Assembly: GCA_034440575.1 (NCBI GenBank)
Contig: JAOTOL010001335.1
Span: 558,001 to 622,000, forward strand
DNA from: Imbricaverruca yamaguchii
Taxonomy: Eukaryota > Arthropoda > Thecostraca > Neoverrucidae
DNA length: 64,000 bases
Direction of reading: 5' to 3'
Position numbers and translations under genes: made by a program
The notes under the pieces: model-generated
The model's database searches: none
Told to the model about the DNA's origin: nothing
The model's input: the letters and a program-made list of their open reading frames with translations, nothing else
Shown: piece after piece, positions 54,310 to 64,000 of the stretch
How the letters are laid out: every line of letters starts with the position of its first letter
Position numbering within the stretch: the stretch's first letter is position 1

Positions 54310-54960
54310 GGCACGGAACGAAACAGGTGTCGTCGGAAAGCGCTCGCCGTGTAGGGCGAGACGATACCCCAATTTTTCCACAAAACGTGGCATCACTAAC
54401 CTTTTGAGATGTGAGAAGAAAAAAAACATTTGGAATCAGAAAAGGAAGGCGAAATTGACCACGACACTAAAATTCTTACCCACGCAAAGATAAAAAATTC
54501 CTTTTTTTAATGTATCAAAATGTTGAGTTTTCAATTTCCTTTCAATTTTATCTTTATAATGCGTATAACGGATCAAAAAACGTTGTTCGAATACAAATTG
54601 TTCTCATAAAAATGCTTACTTTAGCCAGAATCTTCGATTTTATCCCCAATTGGCAAATATGGAAAACTAACAAGCAGCAAAAACAGAAAAAAAAACTCCT
54701 CCAGTGCGTTTTATTTCGTCCCTAAAGATAAGCAAACGCTCAAAGTTTCATTAAAATATATTTATCCTTTAAAGCGTGACGACTGATTTACACCTTTAGA
54801 CTTGACCTCACTTGACCTTGACTAACTTGTTGACCCTAGATGACCTGACTTGGAAGTTTTGACACAACATGTTAAATTGATGTGGGAACAGGTATGACAA
54901 ATTTTGGCGCGCTGCCTCGCGCTGTTCGTTCCTATCCGCGGAAATCTTTAGGGGGTGGGG
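54310..54960 (+). mobile_element. Dispersed repeat family E, long copy
   Basis: Blocks GTCGTCGGAAAGCGCTCG, ATTTGGAATCAGAAAAGGA, CTTACTTTAGCCAGAATCTT, GTCCCTAAAGATAAGCAAAC, GCGTGACGACTG and GACCTCACTTGACCTTGACT occur in this order here and at 63145-63710. The middle part also occurs at 29090-29455. It is non-coding. Length (about 650 bp) and copy order suggest a non-autonomous transposon or long SINE-like family. Confidence 0.75.
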
Positions 54961-55299
54961 TGGTTAACAACCCCCTACCCCCACCATCGAGACGCCGCCG
55001 GTTAGAATATTAAGGGAAATTCACCCATCTATTGTATTTATCGGTAAGGTAGAAAGGAGCTAGTGGCGAAGGGTGCATGAAGGAATCGTTATCTTTGAGT
55101 AGCTTTGAAGCTGGCTGTATCGCCTCCCATCTTCATTTTATGGAAAGCGACAGTCAGGAAGCTTCTGATCCGCACAGACCAAGAAGGCGGAACATGGGGA
55201 CGGGTAGCGTGAAGGATGTACGGCTGCTATATCCCAAGTTTAGAGGGGCAAACACATTGACCGTGGCCTCCTGTTCTACTCCCAGGGTCTCAGTTTCAA

Positions 55300-56052
55300 C
55301 CGGAAGTCATCCAGTTGTGCTGGTCAGTATCGTCTCGTAGGAAGTCATCCAGTTGTGCTGGTCAGTATCGTCTCGTAGGAAGTCATGGTGTCTTCAGTTG
55401 TCTGGTAGTATCTTGTCTTCAGTTGTGCTGGTCAGTATCGTCTCGTAGGAAGTCATCCAGTTGTGCTGGTCAGTATCGTCTCGTAGGAAGTCATGGTGTC
55501 TTCAGTTGTGCTGGTCAGTATCGTCTCGTAGGAAGTCATCCAGTTGTGCTGGTCAGTATCGTCTCGTAGGAAGTCATTTCTTATTTGTTTCTAGTATCGT
55601 ATCCAGTTGTGCTGGTCAGTATCGTCTCGTAGGAAGTGGGTGGTTGAAGTTCAGTTGTGCTGGTCAGTATCGTCTCGTAGGAAGTCATGGTGTCTTCAGT
55701 TGTGCTGGTCAGTATCGTCTCGTAGGAAGTCATGGTGTCTTCAGTTGTGCTGGTCAGTATCGTCTCGTAGGAAGTCATGGTGTCTTCAGTTGTGCTGGTA
55801 GTATCGTCTTAGGAATGGTTTTGTTGTGTGTAGTATCGTCTCGTAGGAATCTGTGTTGTAGTATTGGTGTCTTCAGTTGTGCTGGTCAGTATCGTCTCGT
55901 AGGAAGTCATGGTGTCTTCAGTTGTGCTGGTCAGTATCGTCTCGTAGGAAGTCATGGTGTCTTCAGTTGTGCTGGTCAGTATCGTCTCGTAGGAAGTCAT
56001 CCAGTTGTGCTGGTCAGTATCGTCTCGTAGGAAGTCATGGTGTCTTGCTCCC
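55300..56052. repeat. 39/54-bp minisatellite
   Basis: About 16 copies with core GTGCTGGTCAGTATCGTCTC and GTAGGAAGTCAT. Two spacer types alternate, a short CCAGTT and a longer GGTGTCTTCAGTT. There is an irregular, decayed patch at about 55795-55870. The 'MCWSVSSRRKS' and 'MTSYETILTSTTE' frames are by-products. Confidence 0.95.
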
Positions 56053-57989
56053 TCTCCAACCTTGATTAAGTTAGGCCTTCTTTGGGGACCATATTTTGCA
56101 GTTGAAAGATTGAATGTTCGAAAAAAAAGGTGTTTGGACATTTCGAAAGACAGTTTGATGTTCTTATATTTTTTTAAATACCAAATATTGGAAAAAAAAC
56201 AAATTGGGGTTTGCTGTGGCTGGTGTCCCTCCTCGCTTTGTTTTATGCACATGTCTCGGAAACTTCCATACACAGTAGTACATCACGATATCCAGGCATT
56301 TGTCTGTAAGAGGATCGGTGACCCACAACATTGCACATGCTACATGTTGCTCATGCCTGGAGTTCCCTATTAAATATGTATTAAATGTATTAAATACTGA
56401 TGGACGAAATCGCATGTTTCTCACGAGCACTGTCAGAAAACTACAATAAAGATGCGTGACCAACTTCACCCAGACTTTGACGTTTTAAAATTACTAATGT
56501 CACGTCATTTTACTCTGAATTTAATGTATGGTATTTTGTTGCACGTGAACTGGGCACAATATGACCATAGATGCCGAAGTGTCGTGAAGCTCAAATGGGA
56601 AAATAACAAACGTGTGATCTGGTCGTTCCACAAAATGAGGGCCATTCGTTGTCAATCATCGTGTTTAAGGGAATATAATGTGCACGTCACGACAAGTACA
56701 AGCTGAAGCATACACCTAAACACAAGCACTTGTGTGTGTGTGTGCGATAGTCCTTGGTAGTAGGCTGCGAGATGTGTGTGCGATAGTCCTTGGTAGTAGG
56801 CTGCGAGACAGCAGATGTTTGACATGCATCGAAGCTATCAGGATGCCAAAGCATCGGACTAATGGCATGACTAATGTGTTTTTACACCATATATCGATGT
56901 TCGTGATTACGTGTAGATTTTCACACTCTTAGAAAACGGCAGCGATCGCTTCGTGAACTTGCTCGGTGGTGGATTTTTGTTTGCGTTAACTGGAAACGAT
57001 CACCGCCCAGCAGCATCTCGGTCTTACTCACAAGGATCACTATGTCATCCTGGAAAAGGGAACATTATTGATTCCAGTTCATCTTATTAAAGCTAGCTAT
57101 GCCTCAGGGAGCCCATTGTTCGGACCAGTGATTTGCACGTTTTGATATTACGTACCGTGATAGTGCTAGACACTGCGATAGTACCTGAAGCTTACTGTCC
57201 CAGATTTCGAGAAAACGCTGCATTTTAGAATACGCAAAATAAACACAAATCGCACTACAGAAAATGTTTGAGCAGATTGAAAGATGCCTGCAATGACATG
57301 TAATTTATCAACGACCAAGTACATCGAAGGATATAAACATGAGATGCGCATATGCCTTCCATATATATATGCAGTGTATGCCTAATCCGGGACTAAACAC
57401 TGAATGGCCCTCTCCCCTCCCCCCAAAAACGCTCTTCTTTCCTATATGAAACCAACGATCAACAATCTGCAAGTACAATAGACTCACTGGGGCTGAATGT
57501 GGAATTACTTATCTTCCTCGCGCGAAAATGAATACTGAAAGAATCACGATCTTCGGTCTGATAGTTGACGAGGCAATCGACTTCTTTTGATGTCTTATTT
57601 TATTTCACTTTCGTTTTTTTACGAAAGCGTCAGAAGAATATGTGTATATATATATTAGCCTGGTCCAAAAGAGGGAAGTTGAAAAATTGTTCGCTCCACA
57701 AGTTATATTTTGTTACACTCTTCATGAATAACATTTATACCAATTTTCAGGAATCTTCGTTTAATTTCAGGGGTCGCGCAATACAATTTCATAATAATCG
57801 CAATAAAATTTTAATTTCAGGGGTCGTCTCTTTCCAACAGAAGAGAAACTGAAGGGATGCTAATTTTTGTTCTTCTTTCGCATAGCATAGTTCCTATTTT
57901 CAATGAAAACAAAATAACTTCAATAAATAATAATGCTTCAGCGTGCCAACTTGAATGACGAAATGAGGAGGGACTTCAACCTGTCACTC
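56053..57989. other. No gene supported
   Basis: AT-rich, with a 35-bp duplication (GTGTGTGCGATAGTCCTTGG) at about 56735-56808. The duplicated phrase TTTAATTTCAGGGGTCG occurs at 57760 and 57810. No domain-bearing frame. Confidence 0.4.
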
Positions 57990-59600
57990 TACAATTCAGC
58001 AACCATCCTCTTTCATCAGTCCCCCCTTGGTCGGAGCAGGGAGGCGGCGACGGTGATTAGCAACGAGGCGGAGTAGGTATTGTTTCTGCTGTTCGTCCCT
58101 GGTCAGCGATGTGTTGAAGGTGAGGATGAGAGAAACAGCTCTTTCTGCTGGATCGTTAACGACATTCAAAGAACCCGCATACTTCTTCATCTCCAGGAAC
58201 GTTGTGTTCGTCTCCCACTTTCCGGGGTCTTCCTTCAAGAAGGACGATTTGGGATTTTCCTTCCTCTGCTCAGCAATGACGTTAAACAGCTTCAGCGTCC
58301 TCTTGATCACGAACTCCTCCAGCCCAACTCAGATTTCTGGTATCCCTTCCAAGCGACGGGGGCACCCTGGCTTCTTCTTCTACCCAAGGTTGGTCACCAT
58401 CTTGCGCTTCATCACCGCGTCCACCTCCTTGCAGAAGAACGCCAGTCCAACCAGGTGCTCTGCCATATACCAGAGAGGGCGTGCAAAGGCGGTGATGGCA
58501 GCATTTGCGACCTCTTTGTCTGGGTATGTTCGAAGGGCTTGGAGGAATTTGAAATTGTTGCGGGGATGCCACGCAGAGCCTCGTTCCTGAACCGGACATA
58601 GATGAAGGCGTCGAAAAGCGAGAGTGATCTGATGGCGCGCAATTCCTTGGCAGCGAGATCTGTGGTCGCGGAACATCTCACCTGGGGCACCAACGTTCAT
58701 CTCTTGGTTGACATTGGGCCAAAGCATGTGGAACCTCTTGCAGAGTCCAGTTTCAGGTCCTCCCGTTTGCCCGAAGTCTACATTGAAAACACTGGAGAGG
58801 ACGATCTCTAAGACATAATGACGACAAGCTATCCACACTAGTTTCCTCCCGAGTCCTTCTTCAATCGGCGTACAAGCTCCACGGTGGAGACCCGTGTTTG
58901 AGGCAGTCGTATCGAAGACCAGGCATTGAATATGAGGACGGGGTAACCAACCGTTAAGAGTCATCATGCATGCCGCTGCTTGTGCCTCCCTCGTTCCCCT
59001 TTCCGTCTTCGGCACAGCCGATAATTTCTCGAAATCGCCAGGGCCAGTAATGAGCACGGCCACACGGTCCACCGTTCCCCCATCCCCAGTGTAGTCTGGG
59101 AGAAGCTTGCCATCCCAGTGTAGGAGAAGTGGACCTTTAAGGGTGAAGTCTTCTCGATCTTGAGTGTCCGCTTCAAGCTGTGCCTGCCGCCTAGATCGCC
59201 GGACTGACCTTCTGGAGAGGGTCACATCTGAAAGATCTAGTCAAGGGCCAGTGCCACGGTTCCTGCCACGAACACGGCTCCACGGTCCAGAAGGTTGACT
59301 CGATCAAGGGCTGGTGCGACAGAAGGGGAGGCGAAAATGTTCTTCGGTCATTTGGGAGGAGCTGCAGACACTGTCGAGCAACTGGAAGTGCAAGTGAAGT
59401 CTTCGTCGTCCTCGGACTCGAGGTTGGAGGAGGACGTGGAAGATAGCTGAGTCGCCGGCACCGAGGATGAAGCTGCCTCAGCCTTTGCCTTCGACCTTCT
59501 CGCCTTCTCTTGTTCTTCCCGAAGTCACTTCCGACTCTCCATCCCCATGTCACGAGATCAGGGGCAGACATGTTGCAGGAGACGATGTCTACGCTTTTGG
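57990..59600 (-). pseudogene. Transposase-like pseudogene of an uncharacterised invertebrate family
   Basis: The minus frame 58380-59225 reads LHWDGKLLP, then CLVFDTTASNTGLHRGAC, LVWIACRHYVLEIVLSSVF and LCKRFHMLW. These are the signature blocks, known to me from many invertebrate genomes, of an RNase H-like, probably hAT-related transposon protein. The C-terminal part (SLNVVNDPAERAVSLI, then LTRDEQQKQYLLRLV) continues in the same frame to 57996 beyond two in-frame stops (TAG at 58380-58382 and a TGA near 58328). The N-terminal part (PALDRVNLLDRGAVFV) precedes it across a one-base shift near 59238, with an acidic Ser-rich segment (NLESEDDEDFTC) before that and another stop near 59345. It may extend to about 59860. 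It is multiply disrupted and inactive. Confidence 0.72.
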
Positions 59601-60146
59601 TAAAACACACGACCCTGTTACAGTCATCTGGCCAGCATCACTTTAATGTGAAGAGGTCGCCAGTGATGCGTGGAAAATCTCGTGTTTCCTGCTTTTCTTC
59701 TTGGGTTCTGGTATTCCGCATAACTCTTAATCTGCAGGAGTTCAACCGCAGGGTAAGTAAGGATCCTTGCCCTCGTCCAGATGGCACAGCAGGCTTCACA
59801 TGTCTTCTTGAAGCTTTCCGGGAAAGGCAATTTCTGCTTCAGGTGAAAGAATTGTGACATGCGAAGTATGCTACCTCGCGTTGGAAGCCTTGCAGTTGAG
59901 AAAAACTCAAGGGACACCATAATAACCACCATTCTGGTCCACTTTGCGTGCCCGGTGCTGAGGAGGAAATCCGCAAAAGAGAGAAACCAAAGATGACATT
60001 TTGCGCGACCTTTAAATATGCATGAAATCGTCAAAAATTTGGCACACAATACAGTGGGATAAATAATAGTGGAATAAAAATAGCCTTGTGGAGTGCACTT
60101 CCTTGAAACTTTTTAAATTACCATGTAGGTTTGGACCATCATAATA

Positions 60147-60267
<121 letters not shown>

Positions 60268-60268
<1 letters not shown>

Positions 60269-62996
60269 TACATGTGAGTAGTTTGGAAGCAGATTATATT
60301 ATATGGAAGATTCGTTCAATATGACTGCGAGTGCAGCGTTGGTCATCTTCTTGCTTGCGGATTCAAGTGGTCGAATAATCTTCCTTGACTCTTCATGGTG
60401 TTTGTGTAGTATTTTACCGTAGTGTATGATGGTCAATATTACAATTAACACATAGGACATCTCGTATTTTATCGACGTTTCGTCTTAACCTAAGACAATT
60501 TCAAGACGGTGTGTTGGGAAGGACACACAGATGAAATATACGCACTTGATATTTCTGTTTCGGTTGACTATTCGCGTGCGTTATGTCAGTGGGCGATGGA
60601 AGTACTGGAAATTTACATTTCCAGTATCACACTGCAAGACATGTCACTGTGGGGGGGGCTGCTCCTCCTAGGGTTTGAGTGTTCCGAACGCGTTGATTTG
60701 TTTGTTGATGGCTGCATCTATGTATCTAATGTACATTGCATCTGGGGCTGTAAGACATCGTTTGTTGTGTGTGGTTGCAAGTATTTTAGTGTTTTCTACC
60801 AGTAATTTCGTTGTCAGCGCTGTGTTGTGGTGTTCGTGTGTATGACAGAGTAGCGAGTCGTTTTGTAGGTGCATTGTGAGTCTTCGACTTAGTGTAGTGG
60901 TTGTTTTCCCATGTGTCCACTGTGAGGTTGGAGTGTGCAGTCTCCTAAGGTGCAATTGTAGTGGCATATCAGATTTGTTTGTTTAAGTGGTGATGGGTCA
61001 GGTGCGGTGTTGTTTTTCATCAGTAGTGATTCTGTAGATGGGCTGTTGTAGTATATGCTAAGTTTGATTTTGTCTGCTGGTTTTGTGGTTTTGCAGTTTC
61101 TTCGAATAATATTTTTGAGTGCTGTTTCATCTTGTTTGTATCCTGAGGCCATTGTGTTTCCGTAGTACAGGTGGTGGGTGTCACTGTCTGTTGTAATGGC
61201 TTGTTTTGTGCTGAGGTGTTTTGTGATGGCAATCGGCATTAGCTGGTCTATGCGTGATATCAGATAGTTGTTATTTGCCAGTGTTTGTTTTACTTGTTTA
61301 ATTCGTGATACATATTGTGCCATGTGGAGCTGTGTCTAAGTGCACGGTGCATGTATGATTTGACGACACTGTCCTTATACGATCAGGGCAGTCACTGGTT
61401 CCATTGAGACATCTCCCTGAGTCCGTTGGTTTGTGATGGACGCTGGTGATGTAGGTGCTCTCCGTGGCATCGATGGTTACGTCTAGGAAGCTGATCCTGT
61501 CGTCTGTGGCTCCTCCGATGGTGAATTTCACACCGGATATTGTCTCCAGTCATTGTTCCGGCTGGTGCCACGAATGTCGACCAAGATGTCGTCGATGTAT
61601 CTGCGGTAGATAAATGGCCTGACCCGATTTTCGGCCAGCACTTCGTTTTCCACTGAAAACATGAAGGCTTCGGCAAGGAGGGGGCTAGTGGTGAGCCCAT
61701 TGCCACACCGTCTATTTGATAGTGTAGTTGTCCTTGTGGGCAAACGAGGGGCGCTTTTGTGGTGCACTTCCGTAGGAGGGCGCACACGATGTTCTCTGTT
61801 ATGTCTGACGGAGCCAGGTCTTGATGGTGGTAGGCATATTCGGTGATGATTTTGATCGTTCTCTTGACGGGAACATTGGTGAACAGGTTGTTCACATCGA
61901 GTCAGGCCAGTTATCCTTTAGTCTTAGTACCGAGAGTGGTCCCTGGCGTGATTTGGTTTTCAGAAAGTCAACGAATTATGTTGACGATTTCAGTGAGTAT
62001 GGATATTGTATGTAGGGTCTTAGAATCTTGTTTAGAGATTTGTCGAAACTGTACGTCGGTAGTTCAATATGTGAGATGATGGGCCTCAGTAGATTTCGGG
62101 GTTTGTGTGTATTAACTTTTCCATCGAAGTATCCTGGTTTGTTCTCTCCGGTTATTTTATCCCGTTTGTTGTTCTTAGCCTATTAAATCATGTGCTTGTT
62201 GCTTTAATTGATTCACGAGGTTTCTTGATGTTTTCTTGAACTTTGCTTGGTCGCTGAGAATTGCTTGAGCTTTGTATTCGTAGTCGTTCTTGTTCAGTAT
62301 GACAAGTACTTGTGTTTTGTCTGCTTTTCTGACAACGATGTCTGGATTGTATCGGAACTCTTGTGCTGCTACTCGCAGACGAGGGTGTAGAGTTGGTCGT
62401 TGCTTCTGGCTTCGGTTCTTCCTACTCTCAGATTTAAGTTGATCTCGTATATTTGGACGTACATCTATTTTGCCTTCGTGTTGCAGTTGGCATATGTCTT
62501 GATAAAGGAATTCCAATTATGTTTTTCTTTGTTTGGAAAATCGTGTTGATATTGTGAAGTTTATACCCAAGTTGAGTAGTTCTTGCTGGTTGTCGGAGAG
62601 CACTATGTCATAATGTCAGATAGGTTTATATAGCCCTCTTTGGGTCTTGGTGTGTGCATCCAACAACCGTACAGTTTACAGAGATTCCGCTACGTTCTCG
62701 TTTCGGTGATGTTTGTATGTAGTTGTTGTTGCTGTTGTAGAACTTCATCAGTGTCATGCCTTAGTTGGTACGGTATGCTAGTATTCTGATATTTTACGGT
62801 TTCTTTTCTTAGCTGTAGTTGAAGACTATTCACCTTTGTCCTCTTCTCTTGTATTTCGTTCAGCACCAGGTTTCTCCGACACTCTAGTTTGAATTGCTGA
62901 TGTCGCACGGCTTAATTATTTAGATGTACATGCGAGTAGTTTGGAAGCAGATTATTTGATATGCACGTTTCGTTGAATATGACTGCGAGTTCCGTG

Positions 62997-62998
<2 letters not shown>
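60268..62998 (-). mobile_element. Penelope-like retroelement with GIY-YIG end, decayed
   Basis: Read leftwards from 62908: a coiled-coil Gln-rich start (62690-62908); IVVRKADKTQVLVILNKNDY and ILSDQAKF (62175-62516); PRNLLRPIISHIELPTY (about 62050-62100); NNLFTNVPVKRTI, QIDGVAMGSPLAP (61700-61895); YRRYIDDILVDI (about 61575-61610); ISFLDVTIDATEST and HKPTDSG (61400-61500); MASGYKQDE (about 61140); and TTTTLSRRLTMHLQ with LLVENTKIL (60700-60910), the GIY-YIG-associated C-terminus. This is the Penelope-clade order of RT then endonuclease. At least three frameshifts and stops (TAA near 61982) inactivate it. About 60-bp direct repeats (GAGTAGTTTGGAAGCAGATT) begin both ends, at 60276 and 62933, and (TA)n flanks both sides. 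Confidence 0.9.
60482..60496 (-). ncRNA. Hammerhead-like remnant in the Penelope-like element 3' region
   Basis: On the minus strand a perfect hairpin GTCTTA-GGT-TAAGAC is followed at once by GAAACGTC, the 3' strand of a hammerhead core (GAAA-C-GUC). The preceding CTTGAAATT is a poor match to the CUGAUGA strand. Penelope-like elements are known to carry hammerhead motifs near their terminal repeats, so this is likely a decayed one. Confidence 0.4.
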
Positions 62999-63043
<45 letters not shown>

Positions 63044-63056
63044 TATATTATATATA
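62998..63056. repeat. (TA)n microsatellite, right of the Penelope-like element
   Basis: Pure TA for about 38 bp, then interrupted. It starts directly after the right terminal repeat. Confidence 0.95.
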
Positions 63057-63109
63057 GTAGCACGAAACCCGATGCCTTACAGACCAGATCCTCACACACC
63101 GTCTCTGAG

Positions 63110-63770
63110 GGGTTGTTATACGTCCCTTCTTATTTCCAAGCACGAAAACGGAAGTGGTGTCATCGGAAAGCGCTCGACGAGTAGGGTCCACAACCAGCCC
63201 CAAAGTCTGTCCCCTCAAAATGTGACGTAATTAGGTGGTTATGTGGTCACGAATGATGTCATGATTTTGGTTCCGGGGGCTTCATTCTGGGGAAGCTTTG
63301 AAAACCAAAACTTATTTGGGATCATAAAAGGAGGCCGAAATCGACCATGGTCACAAGATGTCTGCTTGCACACAACTTTGAATTGTGCATCGAAATGCTC
63401 AAAATTGTCGTTTTCTACTTTTAATTTGTATTGCTCGAATGGGTAGAACGCATCGACATACGCTGATTTAACTAGGCTAAGCAACATAAAAATATGCTTA
63501 CCTTAGCCATAATCTTTGATTTCAGGCCCAATGCCAAAAGGAGAAACACAGTTATCTAAAACACAATATTTCACAACTTCCTTTGTTGTGTCCCTAAAGA
63601 TAAGCACACGCTTAAAGTTTCATTGAAATATCGTTACCCGCTATAGCGTGACGACTGGTTGTGCGTTTTTGGAGGTGACCTCACTTGACCTTAACTAACT
63701 CAGTCACCATAAAGGACCCGGCTGAAGGAAAAAAATCACGCATCTTGTCAAATTGAGGTGGGAAAGCTTA
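63110..63770 (+). mobile_element. Dispersed repeat family E, third copy
   Basis: Shares GTCATCGGAAAGCGCTCG, CTTACCTTAGCCATAATCTT, GTCCCTAAAGATAAGCACAC, GCGTGACGACTGGTT and GACCTCACTTGACCTTAACT in order with 54330-54850. No coding capacity. Confidence 0.75.
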
Positions 63771-63811
63771 GGCCAAATTTATATGCGTTGTCAATATATA
63801 GGGAAAATTGG

Positions 63812-63850
63812 CGTTGCATGGCCGATGTAGTCGATGTGCTCCTAAACTCC
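63812..63850 (+). mobile_element. Family C short retroposon, one copy
   Basis: GCATGGCCGATGTAGTCGAT, then CTCCTAAACTCCAATAACAG. It matches 35985-36032 and the nested copy at 34737-34801, with a CAACAAC-like tail. Confidence 0.6.
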
Positions 63851-64000
63851 AATAACAGCAACTACAATATATAGAGCAAGCGTGGAATTTGCGCTGTAAA
63901 ATACGAATTTATTTATTAAAGGTAACCATATGCATTTTGCAATCTTCTTTTCAGATAAATTATCCGTTTTCCAAGAGATAATCATCCGGAGAGAGACAGA

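Noticed and set aside
58080..58601. Plus-strand frames of 159-173 codons
   Set aside because: Antisense shadows of the transposase-like pseudogene on the minus strand.

Overview
This is a stretch of animal nuclear DNA, not prokaryotic. It holds genes split by GT..AG introns, tRNA-derived SINEs, CR1/L2-type LINEs, a Penelope-like element, and an extraordinary number of unrelated tandem repeats. Roughly a third of the window is minisatellite or satellite. The host is an invertebrate. The ribosomal protein eS24 encoded here looks ecdysozoan/arthropod-like in places (for example KKFEPKHRL), while the BRICHOS-type precursor resembles a family best known from polychaete worms, so I do not assign a phylum. 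Most long open frames in the window are by-products of repeats or GC-rich DNA.

Layout. 1-28.6 kb is a GC-rich accessory region: more than 20 different tandem arrays (units of 10-89 bp), an imperfect inverted repeat at 5.75-7.76 kb, SINE copies, and no convincing gene. 28.8-35.1 kb holds ribosomal protein S24 (eS24) on the minus strand. Three coding exons (about 130 codons with the initiator Met) join in frame, and intron 2 is swollen to 5.3 kb by at least six different minisatellites and a SINE carrying a second, nested retroposon. 35.2-43.4 kb is AT-richer, nearly free of large arrays, and carries two decayed CR1-type LINE fragments. 43.4-46.3 kb is a three-monomer higher-order satellite (about 940 bp period), cut by a LINE at 46.3-48.5 kb that is itself split by a SINE with a perfect 13-bp target duplication. 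48.8-49.5 kb is a transposon-associated gene broken by one in-frame TGA.

51.7-53.8 kb (minus) is the most interesting gene: TATA box, signal-peptide exon, and a second exon encoding a BRICHOS-like domain followed by a basic segment and a tail with six cysteines in 13 residues. This is the layout of BRICHOS antimicrobial-peptide precursors. 54-64 kb is again repeats: a 40-50-bp array at 55.3-56.1 kb, a decayed transposase-like pseudogene (58.0-59.6 kb), a decayed Penelope-like element with terminal direct repeats sitting in a (TA)n tract (60.3-63.0 kb), and copies of a dispersed repeat family.

The only two host genes I can support are RpS24 and the BRICHOS-like secreted protein. They are on the same strand but have no functional link that I can see.
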